DNA from: Candidatus Saccharimonadota bacterium
GTDB taxonomy: Bacteria; Patescibacteriota; Saccharimonadia; Saccharimonadales; Saccharimonadaceae
DNA: 64,000 nt
Reading direction: 5' to 3'
NCBI GenBank assembly: GCA_017513185.1
Contig: JAFXGL010000014.1
Location: 1 to 64,000, forward strand
This document shows positions 1 through 7,845 of this stretch, piece after piece. Position numbers and translations under genes: made by a program. Each line of letters starts with the position of its first letter. The first letter of the stretch is position 1. The notes beneath the pieces are model-generated. The model was not told the DNA's origin. It made no database searches and saw nothing but the letters and a program-made list of their open reading frames with translations.

Positions 1-336
1 AACGAGCCGACGACTAGTAGTGGAAGTATTGCCTTCGGAATCGTAGACATAACTAGTGACGAGACACTTCCAAAGGTCACGGTAAGAGCTAGGGTTAGTG
101 CAGACATCGCTTAGCTCAGTGGCATCAGCTTTCTTGGGCTCGGAGAGATAGGCACTGTGGAGGAAACGCAGAGCTTCCGCTTGGGCATCGATTTCTTGAC
201 GGGCCATAGTGGTCTCTAGGGTATTCTGCGTGGAGGCGAGGCCTTTGTTCATGAGGGAGATGGTGCCAATAGCCGCCATACCAAAAATGGCCACGGCAAA
301 CATGACTTCGATTAAGGTATCTCCGCGTTTGTGCAT
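1..336 (-). CDS. Type IV pilin-like protein (partial, 3' end outside window)
   Basis: The reverse strand opens with ATG at 336 and runs off the window edge. The first residues read MHKRGDTLIEVMFAVAIFG, a class III prepilin signature: a short basic leader, then a G/D-T-L-I-E motif with Glu at the +5 position of the mature protein and a hydrophobic helix. A prepilin peptidase (the PilD homologue at 39273) would cut before the helix. About 112 residues are visible; after the helix comes a soluble segment with two cysteines. It is probably a minor pilin or pseudopilin. The start is supported by a -10 element 6 nt upstream. Its exact pilin class cannot be told from the fragment. Confidence 0.75.
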   Translation of the reverse strand, partial: MHKRGDTLIEVMFAVAIFGMAAIGTISLMNKGLASTQNTLETTMARQEIDAQAEALRFLHSAYLSEPKKADATELSDVCTNPSSYRDLWKCLVTSYVYDSEGNTSTTSRRLV

Positions 337-351
337 ACTTCTATTTTACCA
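337..351 (-). promoter_or_regulatory. Leaderless-type promoter of the pilin gene
   Basis: On the reverse strand TGGTAAAAT (bases 351-343) is followed by 6 nt and then the ATG, so transcription would begin at the start codon. It is back to back with TGTGATATAAT (356-366) facing right. Confidence 0.6.
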
Positions 352-355
352 TAAG

Positions 356-366
356 TGTGATATAAT
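356..366 (+). promoter_or_regulatory. Extended -10 promoter of the 395 gene
   Basis: TGTGATATAAT lies about 28 nt before the ATG at 395. It leaves a short leader with an AAAGGG ribosome binding site. Confidence 0.6.
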
Positions 367-394
367 GGGAGTAAATTAACCATAAAGGGCATCG

Positions 395-592
395 ATGGCT
401 ACTAAAAAATCTACAAAGAAAACCGTAACAAAAGCAAAGGCAACTAAGACGTCGGCAGGAAGTCGCGGCATGACCGTGAAGGAATGTATGGCGCAGAGCC
501 AAATCCTGAAAATGCATATGACCGTGATAACGGTGTTGTCATGCGTGGTGTGCGCGCTGGTAGTGGCGCTGGTTTTGGCACTAAAGAACTAG
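395..592 (+). CDS. Small single-pass membrane protein, function unknown
   Basis: This 65-residue protein starts with about 24 lysine/threonine/alanine-rich residues, then a soluble stretch, then one hydrophobic helix near residues 41-62 (MTVITVLSCVVCALVVALVL). The C-terminus is only a few residues beyond the helix. No enzyme motif is visible. The start has AAAGGG eight bases upstream and a promoter at 356-366. It ends tail to tail with the leftward gene at 589, overlapping by 4 nt. The basic N-terminus may stay in the cytosol and touch nucleic acid or the membrane, but that is only a guess. Confidence 0.6.
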   Translation: MATKKSTKKTVTKAKATKTSAGSRGMTVKECMAQSQILKMHMTVITVLSCVVCALVVALVLALKN

Positions 593-897
593 TCTTTTGA
601 GAGATTGTAAGACAATCTGATTAAATCTTCCAGCTCTGAGGGGTCGAGCTGGGTGGTTTTTTTGACGATTTCTAGGCCGCCGCGACCAAAGTAGCGGCTC
701 TGCATGACGGATTCGTATTTTTCGATTAGGAGCTTGCCTAGCTTGTCGTCGGTGCGGAGTTCCATGGTATTTTTATTGACAATGAGGAAGGGTTTCTCGC
801 TGTTTTCTGGGAAAAATATATCACGAGATGAATAATTATCGAGTTTTTCTGTTTTTTTGATGAAGGGGCCGAGGCCGGAGATTTTTGATAGTTCCAT
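589..897 (-). CDS. MmcQ/YjbR-like small protein
   Basis: A 102-residue protein. The C-terminal part (FLIVNKNTMELRTDDKLGK, later LDPSELEDLIRLSYNLSK) matches the MmcQ/YjbR (CyaY-like double-wing) pattern, with a basic patch near SRYFGRGG and a closing D/E-LxDLIxxSY helix. The biochemical role of the family is not settled; DNA binding has been proposed. Its ATG overlaps the orn stop by one base (TAATG), so translation is probably coupled. It is the last gene of the argS-orn-mmcQ unit. Confidence 0.6.
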   Translation of the reverse strand: MELSKISGLGPFIKKTEKLDNYSSRDIFFPENSEKPFLIVNKNTMELRTDDKLGKLLIEKYESVMQSRYFGRGGLEIVKKTTQLDPSELEDLIRLSYNLSKD

Positions 898-1424
898 TAT
901 TTTTTGATAAAAGTTAAGTAATATTTGAGTTCGTCGAGCGAGCCTTCGATGTCGCTAAGAGCGCGGTGCGCTTCGGGTTTGATGAACTTTTTGCCGAGGG
1001 CGTTTTCGAAAAAGACTTTCCAGGCGGAAACGTCGAGCATGCGGTAGTGGAGCCTTTGGCTGACTTGGGGAAGTTCGCGGTCGATGAATTTGCGGTCTTG
1101 GTGGATGGAGTTGCCGGCAAGGTAGATTTCTGTGCCGAAGTGTTGATCGAGGAAAGTTAGAAGTTCCTGTTCGACTTCGGTGATAGGTTTGCCGTTTTGG
1201 TTTTGGGAGACCAGGGAATTATAGGATTTGCGGTTTTTCTCCCAGAATTCGCCGACCATGCGGGACTGAATGATGCTGTCATCGACTTTGACGACGGCTT
1301 CGTAAGTGGCGAGGGGCTTGAGGTCCCATGAGGTTGCGATGGCGGCGACTTCGAGAATCTTGTCTTTTTCTGGATCGAGACCGGTCATCTCTAGGTCGAT
1401 CCAGAGAAGTTTGGCGCGTTTCAT
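897..1424 (-). CDS. orn: Oligoribonuclease, DEDDh 3'-5' exonuclease
   Basis: A 175-residue DEDDh exonuclease that degrades 2-5 nt RNA fragments to mononucleotides. Visible motifs are Exo I WIDLEMTGLDP (Asp and Glu metal ligands near residue 10), Exo II AGNSIHQDRKFIDRE near residues 103-117, and Exo III HRALSDIEGSLDEL near residues 153-166 with the catalytic His and Asp. Length is normal for Orn (about 180). Its ATG directly follows the argS stop (TAAATG), so it is the second gene of a leftward operon. Confidence 0.92.
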   Translation of the reverse strand: MKRAKLLWIDLEMTGLDPEKDKILEVAAIATSWDLKPLATYEAVVKVDDSIIQSRMVGEFWEKNRKSYNSLVSQNQNGKPITEVEQELLTFLDQHFGTEIYLAGNSIHQDRKFIDRELPQVSQRLHYRMLDVSAWKVFFENALGKKFIKPEAHRALSDIEGSLDELKYYLTFIKK

Positions 1425-3074
1425 TTACATTTCCTCCGGGATGTTAATGCCAAGCAGATTGAGACCGTGTGCCATAGTCTTGGCGAAGACGGCGACTTCG
1501 ACGGCGCGTTCGGCTTCGTGTTGGTCACCTTTGACACGGCAGGTTTCGTAAAAGCGGGAGAAGGTTTGGGCGAGGTCGAAGAGGTAGCTTGCGATGAGGT
1601 GGGGAGCTTTTTCGCGGACAGCTTGCTCTAGAACGGTTCGGTAAGTGAGGAATTTTTTGTTTAAAATAATTTCTTCTGAAGATAGAGTGTAGTTTTCTAA
1701 GTTGGGTTTAGAATTTGAAGTTGAGGATAAGATTTTATTGGCGCGGACGGCGGAATAAAGGAGGTAGATGCCGGAGTTGCCGGTGGTGGAGATGGATTCT
1801 TCGACGTCGAACTCGATGTTGCCGCCGATGCGGTATTTGAGGAGTCCGTATTTGATGGCGGCGAGAGCGAGGGTTTTGTCACCGGTTTTTTGTTCGACTT
1901 CGTTTAAGATGTCGACGGCTTTGATGAAATTACCCTTCCGAGAGGACATTTTTTGATTGCCGGGGAGACGGACGTTGCCGTGGGTGATGTGCAAGGTCTT
2001 GGCGACGAGGTCGGGAGCGTATTGCTCGATGGATTTGAGGACGACCTTCATGTAGTCGATGATGTCGTTACCGGTGATGACGACGGATTCGTCGAAGTGA
2101 TAATCGTCGTTTTTGGTAAAGAGGAGGCCGACGTCTTTGGCTTCGTAAGTGGGGAGGCCTTCGCGGTTGACGAAGACGCGAGTGTGGAGGCCGTAATCTT
2201 CGCCGCGGAAGACGAGAGCGCCGTCGGACTCCGGGTAGACCTCGGGGTGTTCTTTGACGATTTGCAGACCTTTACTCGCGACGGAAGATTCGGGGTAGTA
2301 TTTTTCAAAATGGACGCCGAGGCGAGCGTAGAAATCGTCGAAATAAGCATAGCTGAGCTTGCGGCCACGCCAGTAATCCTGGGCGAGTTGGCTGTCGTGG
2401 AGGTCTTTGGCGGAGATGTCGTAGATGGTCTTGTTGAGCTGTACTATGGCTTGCTTGGCGGAGTCGTCTTCGTCGTAAGCGCGGGTGCCTTCGACGTAGG
2501 CTGCGGCGATATCTTCGATGGTGAAATCTTGAAGATTTTTATTTTCTAGAGCGTAGAGAGTTTTGGCAACGTGGAGGCCGACGTCGCCGCCGAAGTTTAC
2601 ACGGTGAACGGTGCCGCCGGCGTATTCGATGAGGCGAGAGATGGACTCGCCCATGATAGAGGTGTAGAGATGGCCAATGTGGAGGACTTTGAAGGGGTTG
2701 GGGTCGGAGAATTCGGTGACGACATTTTTATTTTTATATGCGTTACATGATATATTTTTATCAAAATCTGTGTGTAAATTGGTGAGATTTTGGGTAAAAT
2801 ATGCGTCTGGCAGCATAAAGTTGATGAAGCCAGGGCCGGCGATTTCTGTGCTAATGCCGGAAGAATCGAACTTGGCGGTGATGAGTTTTGCGACCTCGCG
2901 CGGGTTTTTACGAAGGAGGCCAGCGAGCTTCATGGCGACGTTAGTGGCGAAGTCGGCCCGGAAGCTATTCGTGCTTTCTAGCTCAGGGGCAGGGGTAACT
3001 TCGACAGAGAAGTCTGCAGGGACGTCAAAAAGGTCATGAATAATTTGTTCGAGAGTAGTTTTGATGAATTCCAT
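1425..3074 (-). CDS. argS: Arginyl-tRNA synthetase
   Basis: A class I synthetase that charges tRNA-Arg, 549 residues from the chosen start. After the N-terminal additional domain comes DPNPFKVLHIGHLYTS, the HIGH motif, near residue 120. The KMSKS counterpart is KMSSRKGNF near residue 365, followed by a helical anticodon-binding domain ending in LNLLGINIPEEM. A longer reading frame opens at 3179, but the ATG at 3074 has a -10 seven bases upstream and begins at the usual ArgS N-terminus (MEFIKTTLEQII). orn and mmcQ follow without gaps. Confidence 0.95.
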   Translation of the reverse strand: MEFIKTTLEQIIHDLFDVPADFSVEVTPAPELESTNSFRADFATNVAMKLAGLLRKNPREVAKLITAKFDSSGISTEIAGPGFINFMLPDAYFTQNLTNLHTDFDKNISCNAYKNKNVVTEFSDPNPFKVLHIGHLYTSIMGESISRLIEYAGGTVHRVNFGGDVGLHVAKTLYALENKNLQDFTIEDIAAAYVEGTRAYDEDDSAKQAIVQLNKTIYDISAKDLHDSQLAQDYWRGRKLSYAYFDDFYARLGVHFEKYYPESSVASKGLQIVKEHPEVYPESDGALVFRGEDYGLHTRVFVNREGLPTYEAKDVGLLFTKNDDYHFDESVVITGNDIIDYMKVVLKSIEQYAPDLVAKTLHITHGNVRLPGNQKMSSRKGNFIKAVDILNEVEQKTGDKTLALAAIKYGLLKYRIGGNIEFDVEESISTTGNSGIYLLYSAVRANKILSSTSNSKPNLENYTLSSEEIILNKKFLTYRTVLEQAVREKAPHLIASYLFDLAQTFSRFYETCRVKGDQHEAERAVEVAVFAKTMAHGLNLLGINIPEEM

Positions 3075-3090
3075 TGAGGTAATTATAACA
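3075..3090 (-). promoter_or_regulatory. Leaderless-type promoter of argS
   Basis: Reverse-strand TGTTATAAT, with TATAAT at 3087-3082, stands 7 nt from the ATG at 3074. It supports the shorter ArgS start. Confidence 0.6.
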
Positions 3091-3154
3091 TAAATGGATG
3101 ATAGTAGAAAAGCGATTATGATATAATGAAAAGAGAAATTAAACTGGAGGTAGG

Positions 3155-4969
3155 ATGAGCAGAGGCAAACCAAAAGCAAAGAAAAGCTTGCGACTGAAAG
3201 ATTTGGTGGCAGGGATGAACAATGGCGAATATGTGCTACCGGAGATTCAGCGGGAGTTCGTGTGGGATTTGGATAGGATTGCGGACCTGTGGGATTCGAT
3301 TTTTAGAGGGTATCCGATTGGGCAACTGTTGTTTTGGCGGGCGAATACAGAGCTGCCGATGTATAGTTTCTTTGACGACGACAAGAAACATGGCTATCTT
3401 TTTGTGAATAAAAAGCCAGAGTGGACGCATCGAATAAGCGTAGATGGTACTGGGAAAACGATAGTTTTGGATGGGCAGCAGAGATTGACCTCGTTGTTTT
3501 TGGGATTATACGAGGATGGAGTGAGTTGCAAATCGCGAAAGAATGTTAAAGAGCCGGTTAAAAAGTATTTGTGTATCTATATGGGGAAGGAAAAGAAAGA
3601 GGATTTGTTCCAGTGGCGAGAAGAGGAAGGCGATGATTACATAAAGGTGATAAAAGCGGTGTATGGTGAGAGGCACGGAAATGCTGCGAAGCTGAGGGAA
3701 CGTTTGGAACGAGCGGAGTTTGCAGTGCCGGTAGATTATGTGAGCAGCAATAGCGTTGATGAGGTGGTGAAAATTTTCCAGAGATTAAATACTAATGGCA
3801 GGAATATGACGAATGCGGAGCTGTTTATTGCGATGTGGTTTGGAATGGATAAGATGGGGGAGCTGAGAAAGAAGCTGGAAGAGCTAAGGCAGGCATTTGG
3901 CGGAGATTTTGATGTGAAAGATAAGACGATTACTCAGTTGTTGTTATTTGTATTCGGTAAAGATGGAGAGAGTTTGAACGGGGGAAATATATCGCGCGGG
4001 ACGTTTGAAGAAATTTCTGAAGGAATGCCGAAGTTGATAAGAGCTGCAAAAAGAGCAGTGGAGTTTTTGCATGATGATTGCGGGATTTATTCAAATAGCG
4101 AGATGATTTCTCATAGTTTATTTATACCGCTTGTGGCAATATTTTATGAACTGGGCGAGGCGATGTCGGATAAGTTGAGAGCGGAGCTGAGATGTTTTGT
4201 GTTTAGAGCGCTGGCGTTTGAGCTGTTTTCTAGAAGTACGAATGAATTGCTGGCGCTAATGAAGGATGCGATTGTTGATTTGAAGGCCGGGAGAGAAGGT
4301 GGAAGTTTGATAGGGCAATTCTTGAACAGCAAAAACCGAAGAATTGCAGAAACTTGTTTCGGGGATTATAAAGATAGAGACCCGGAGTGGCTAGACGGCA
4401 AGATTAATAATTTGTTGAAGATTCAGAAGGGGCCGAGGACGAATTTGCTGTTGCTTCTGCTGAGACAAGAGTCGGCAAATGTGGGTGGGGAGATGTTCGA
4501 CCAAGATCATTTGTTTGCGGCGAAGCTGTTTGGAAAAAACATTGCGGATGTGTTGATGAATGATAAGAAGGGCAAGTATGGGATTAGGGTGAATGGTGAA
4601 ATTTGCGACGAACGACGGCCGAGCGAGAAGGAAGTAAAAGAGTGGGGAAGAGTTGCAGCAAAATATCGAGATACTTCGGATTATCGTGATGGTGGCAAGT
4701 ATAATACTTTGCCGAATTTGTGGTTGCTGGATAGCAGAGTAAACCGTGAGAAAGGAAAGAAGTTGCCAAACCTTTGGTATGCGGATGAGCTGGCAGAGAT
4801 TGAAGACGTTGCAAAGAAAAAGGAATTTGAGGAGAAAGTGAAACGGGATGGTTTTTTGGAGAATATGGCAAGTGCCGACTATCTGAAGCTGGAGAATTTC
4901 GAGACCGTGTTTGAGGATAGGGAAGAGTCATTAAGGAAGAGCTTGCAGGAGTTACTAAAGAGAGTTTAA
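3155..4969 (+). CDS. DUF262/DUF1524 protein, GmrSD-like probable restriction nuclease
   Basis: A 604-residue protein with two parts. The N-terminal DUF262 (ParB/Srx-like, GmrS) domain carries IQREFVW at residues 31-37 and VLDGQQRLTSL near residue 105, the motif tied to nucleotide binding and hydrolysis. The C-terminal DUF1524 (GmrD, HNH-type) part carries DQDHLF near 448-453 and LPNLWLLDSRVNREKGKK near 518-535, matching the His and Asn-x-Leu...Asn-x-x-K pattern. Such single-chain proteins are type IV modification-dependent restriction enzymes or related phage-defence nucleases. No methylase or partner gene is next to it. It has its own promoter (TGATATAAT at 3118-3126) and a GGAGG site. Confidence 0.75.
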   Translation: MSRGKPKAKKSLRLKDLVAGMNNGEYVLPEIQREFVWDLDRIADLWDSIFRGYPIGQLLFWRANTELPMYSFFDDDKKHGYLFVNKKPEWTHRISVDGTGKTIVLDGQQRLTSLFLGLYEDGVSCKSRKNVKEPVKKYLCIYMGKEKKEDLFQWREEEGDDYIKVIKAVYGERHGNAAKLRERLERAEFAVPVDYVSSNSVDEVVKIFQRLNTNGRNMTNAELFIAMWFGMDKMGELRKKLEELRQAFGGDFDVKDKTITQLLLFVFGKDGESLNGGNISRGTFEEISEGMPKLIRAAKRAVEFLHDDCGIYSNSEMISHSLFIPLVAIFYELGEAMSDKLRAELRCFVFRALAFELFSRSTNELLALMKDAIVDLKAGREGGSLIGQFLNSKNRRIAETCFGDYKDRDPEWLDGKINNLLKIQKGPRTNLLLLLLRQESANVGGEMFDQDHLFAAKLFGKNIADVLMNDKKGKYGIRVNGEICDERRPSEKEVKEWGRVAAKYRDTSDYRDGGKYNTLPNLWLLDSRVNREKGKKLPNLWYADELAEIEDVAKKKEFEEKVKRDGFLENMASADYLKLENFETVFEDREESLRKSLQELLKRV

Positions 4970-4973
4970 AAAA

Positions 4974-4993
4974 AATCCCCCGTATGGGGGATC
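4974..4993 (-). terminator. Intrinsic terminator of mscL
   Basis: AATCCCCcgtatGGGGGATC forms a GC-rich hairpin; on the reverse strand it is followed by a run of eight T. It lies just past the mscL stop and also abuts the end of the DUF262 gene. Confidence 0.75.
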
Positions 4994-5014
4994 TTGGTGT
5001 GAGGTGGGGTTTAA

Positions 5015-5536
5015 CTATTTTTTGGCTTGTTGCTTTTTGAGGAGGTCGCGGATTTCTTTGAGGAGAGCGGTCTGGTCTTCTTCGATGGCAGCGGCGGCTT
5101 CTTCTTTTTTGTCTTCGTTTTTCTTGGCGAGGCGTTCGGCGCGTTCACGCATTTTGTTGAGAGTGCGGACCATGAGGAAAATCACAAAGCCGATGATGAG
5201 GAAGTTAACGATGGCTTGGAGGAAGTTGCCGTAATTAATAGTGGCGGGTTCAACACCTTCAATGTAGGCGGGAATGGTGAGCTTGAGGGAGCTAAAGTCG
5301 AAGCCGCCGATAATCATGGAAACGACCGGCATAACGACGTCGTTGACAAGGGAGTTGACTATAGCAGTGAAGGCACTACCGATGATGATACCGACAGCGA
5401 GGTCCATGACCGAACCGCGGTTGATGAATTCTTTGAACTCTTTAAGCACTTTGGGCTCCTTTTTCTTTAAATTAGTATTGAACTCGGCCTGTTTTTGGCC
5501 CAGTTCTTGTAGTTTGGACTTAACATCTCTACTCAT
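5015..5536 (-). CDS. mscL: Large-conductance mechanosensitive channel
   Basis: A homopentameric tension-gated channel that releases solutes during hypo-osmotic shock. MscL features are FKEFINRGSVMDLAVGIIIGSAFTAIV (TM1 with the gate) at about residues 33-60, a variable periplasmic loop, and TM2 FLQAIVNFLIIGFVIFLMV near 105-123. The C-terminal bundle is charged and long. It has an unusual 30-residue lysine-rich N-terminal extension before the canonical FKEFI start; total length 173 against about 136 in E. coli. The start is fixed by a -10 six bases upstream. Confidence 0.93.
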   Translation of the reverse strand: MSRDVKSKLQELGQKQAEFNTNLKKKEPKVLKEFKEFINRGSVMDLAVGIIIGSAFTAIVNSLVNDVVMPVVSMIIGGFDFSSLKLTIPAYIEGVEPATINYGNFLQAIVNFLIIGFVIFLMVRTLNKMRERAERLAKKNEDKKEEAAAAIEEDQTALLKEIRDLLKKQQAKK

Positions 5537-5551
5537 GAGGTAATTATATCA
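5537..5551 (-). promoter_or_regulatory. Leaderless-type promoter of mscL
   Basis: Reverse-strand TGATATAAT with TATAAT at 5548-5543 is followed by 6 nt and the ATG at 5536. Confidence 0.65.
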
Positions 5552-5554
5552 TAT

Positions 5555-6157
5555 TTATTCGGATTCGGAAAAGGTGGCGAAGGTGTCGCGAAGGCGCTCA
5601 AGGGAGGTTTTGGAGGACTGAAGGAAGGTGGTGAGGGAAGCGTCGGAAGATTTGGCGAGGGTGGAATCTTCGATGATGATGAGGTAACGGATTTGGTAAT
5701 AAATCTCGGAGGCGAAAGTGCGGTCTAGGATGCCGTTGAGGCGGGCGTTTTCTAGGGAGGAGTCGAGGGCGGTGATGATTTTAGAATCGGAAGCGGCGAG
5801 GGGGTAATCTTCTAGCTTGGCGCCGGAGGCGGTGAAGTAAGTGTTGGAGGTGGACTTAAGCTCGGCGAGGATGGTGGAAAGAGTGGCGGCGGAAGAGCGA
5901 AGAGAAGAGGACTTGACCGAGGGGGTGTAGGTGGTGAGAGACTGCTCTAGAGCGTAAGAACGGCGATAGAGGCGAGCGAGCTCGGAAGAGGCGGTGGGCT
6001 CGGAACTGGAAGAGCCGGCGACGGCCGCGAGGATGACGACGAGAAGGAGAACGGCGGCGGCAATGATGAGGATGAGCTTGGTCTTTTTATCAAAGAGAGT
6101 GGGCTGGACCGGAGCGGGCTTGGCAGAGATTTGATTTAAATATTCTAAATCGTTCAT
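5555..6157 (-). CDS. Membrane-anchored protein with helical exterior, unknown
   Basis: A 200-residue protein with a short cytosolic N-terminus (about 25 residues), one strong membrane helix (LILIIAAAVLLLVVILAAVA, residues 28-47) and an exported Ser/Thr/Ala-rich domain that looks entirely helical, with regular leucines suggesting a coiled-coil bundle. No cysteines and no catalytic motif are visible. It is transcribed away from dnaG from a divergent pair of promoters separated by only 10 nt. It has its own leaderless-type promoter, so the start is well fixed. The function is not known. Confidence 0.65.
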   Translation of the reverse strand: MNDLEYLNQISAKPAPVQPTLFDKKTKLILIIAAAVLLLVVILAAVAGSSSSEPTASSELARLYRRSYALEQSLTTYTPSVKSSSLRSSAATLSTILAELKSTSNTYFTASGAKLEDYPLAASDSKIITALDSSLENARLNGILDRTFASEIYYQIRYLIIIEDSTLAKSSDASLTTFLQSSKTSLERLRDTFATFSESE

Positions 6158-6172
6158 GTTTTAAGTATATCA
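6158..6172 (-). promoter_or_regulatory. Leaderless-type promoter of the 5555-6157 gene
   Basis: Reverse-strand TGATATACT (TATACT at 6169-6164) is 6 nt from the ATG at 6157. Confidence 0.6.
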
Positions 6173-6180
6173 TGAAAAGG

Positions 6181-6195
6181 TGATATACTGAAGGT
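6181..6195 (+). promoter_or_regulatory. Leaderless-type promoter of dnaG
   Basis: TGATATACT (6181-6189) is followed by GAAGGT and the ATG at 6196. It mirrors the divergent promoter at 6158-6172. Confidence 0.65.
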
Positions 6196-7830
6196 ATGAA
6201 TGATGCGAAGGAGGAAATAAAGGCGCGATTGCCGGTAGAGGATGTGATTTCCCAGTATGTGGAGCTGAAGCGAGCGGGGCGGACGTTGAAGGGAAGATCA
6301 CCGTGGGGAGTAGATAAGACACCTTCGTTTATGGTGTCGCCGGAGAAGGGGATTTGGCATGATTTTTCCGCGAACAAGGGCGGAGATATTTTTACGTTTG
6401 TAATGGAAGTGGAGGGGATTTCTTTCAAGGAGGCGCTGGAAAAGCTGGCGGCACAGGCTGGGGTGGATATTTCTAAATATGCGGGGGGTGACGCGCAAAT
6501 GGCGCGAAGGAAGGCGCGCGCGAGAGAAGCGTTAGAACTAGCTACGAAGTATTATCAATTTTGTTTGTCGAAGAGTAAAAGAGTAAGTGAATATGTGTTT
6601 TATAAGCGAAATCTTAACCGGGCGACGGTGAAGGAGTTTAGGATTGGGTATGCGCCACAAGAGGGAAGGGCGTGCAAGAAGTTTTTGATGAGCCGAGGTT
6701 TTTCTGAGAAGGAGCTTGGCGATGCGGGGCTGCTGAATCGATTTAACGGGGATATGTTTAGAGGGAGGATGATAGTGCCGTTTATTGATACGACGGGAAA
6801 TGTGATTGGTTATACGGCGAGAGTTTTAGATAAAAGTGAGCCAAAATATTTGAACACGCAGGATACTTTGTTGTTCAATAAGTCACGGTTTATTTTTGGG
6901 CTGGCGCAGGCGAAGGAAGCGATACGGAAGAATGGGTTTGTGGTGATAGTGGAGGGGAATATGGACGTGATTTCTAGCCATCAGGCGGGGGTGAAAGAGG
7001 CGGTGGCGACGAGCGGGACAGCGATGACGGAGCAGCATTTAAAGGCATTGAGTCGCCTGACGAATGATATTAGGTTAGCATATGATGGAGACGAGGCGGG
7101 GGTGAAGGCGGCGGAGCGAGCGATAATGATGGCGGGGGATTTGGGGCTAAATCTGACGGTGATTTCTGATTATCATGGAGCAAAGGACCCGGATGAGCTG
7201 ATACAAAAGGGTCCGGAGCTGTGGCAGAAGGCAGTGCAGGAGAGAAAGCCGGCGGTGGAGTGGCTGCTAGATAAGTATGAAGAGCGGGTGGATTTGACGA
7301 GCGGGTTTGGGAAGAAGGAGTATTCGGACGTGGCGCTCAAGATGCTGGATTTTGTGAAAGATAAAGTGGAACGGGCGCATTATGAGGAGTTGGTGGCGAG
7401 GAGGCTCAATGTGAGCCGCGAAGATTTGCGGGGGAAGGAAAGTGATTTAGAACAGAAAATGAAGGATAAGCCGAGACGGAGGCTAAAAAAGGCGAAGACG
7501 GAGGCAAAGTCGGATGCGCTGGCGAAGCTGGAGAGTAATTTGTTGGCTATTATGGTTTATGGTGGGGTGGAAGGGCCGGAAGAGCTGGAGATTCCGGAGG
7601 ATGAGACGAGGTTGGCCGAACTAGAGCTGGTGTTTGATAATTTGTATAAAAATTATAGCCAAGCGGATTTGGCGCGGGAAGTGAAGAATTTGTATGCGCG
7701 GCTGAAGAAAGAGCTAACGAAGAGTGAGATTGAGGCGCTAACGCAGGAGCTGGAGAGAGAAGATTTGGAGCCGGAGCGGGAGAAGGAGATTTTACGAAAA
7801 ATAACGGAGTTGCAAAAAACTAAAAAGTAG
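6196..7830 (+). CDS. dnaG: DNA primase with a zinc-free N-terminal domain
   Basis: Makes RNA primers for replication; 544 residues. The N-terminal CHC2-like domain is recognisable (YVELKRAGRTLKG, then DKTPSFMVSPEKG, then NKGGDIFTFVM) but its four zinc ligands are gone: the CPFH position reads SPWG and the CFGC position reads DFSA. The first cysteine of the protein is only after residue 100. The TOPRIM core is intact, with VEGNMDV near residue 252 and YDGDEAG near 295. The C-terminal part is charged and poorly conserved. It precedes rpoD by 15 nt, a relic of the macromolecular synthesis operon without rpsU. Confidence 0.92.
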   Translation: MNDAKEEIKARLPVEDVISQYVELKRAGRTLKGRSPWGVDKTPSFMVSPEKGIWHDFSANKGGDIFTFVMEVEGISFKEALEKLAAQAGVDISKYAGGDAQMARRKARAREALELATKYYQFCLSKSKRVSEYVFYKRNLNRATVKEFRIGYAPQEGRACKKFLMSRGFSEKELGDAGLLNRFNGDMFRGRMIVPFIDTTGNVIGYTARVLDKSEPKYLNTQDTLLFNKSRFIFGLAQAKEAIRKNGFVVIVEGNMDVISSHQAGVKEAVATSGTAMTEQHLKALSRLTNDIRLAYDGDEAGVKAAERAIMMAGDLGLNLTVISDYHGAKDPDELIQKGPELWQKAVQERKPAVEWLLDKYEERVDLTSGFGKKEYSDVALKMLDFVKDKVERAHYEELVARRLNVSREDLRGKESDLEQKMKDKPRRRLKKAKTEAKSDALAKLESNLLAIMVYGGVEGPEELEIPEDETRLAELELVFDNLYKNYSQADLAREVKNLYARLKKELTKSEIEALTQELEREDLEPEREKEILRKITELQKTKK

Positions 7831-7845
7831 CTTATAATTCTAAAA
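7830..7845 (+). promoter_or_regulatory. Possible internal promoter of rpoD
   Basis: TATAAT at 7833-7838 lies 7 nt before the rpoD ATG at 7846, overlapping the end of dnaG. There is no Shine-Dalgarno sequence, which favours a leaderless start. Confidence 0.5.

Noticed and set aside
1953..2549. 198-codon forward ORF opposite argS
   Set aside because: Antisense shadow of argS; composition mirrors its codons and no promoter or ribosome site supports it.
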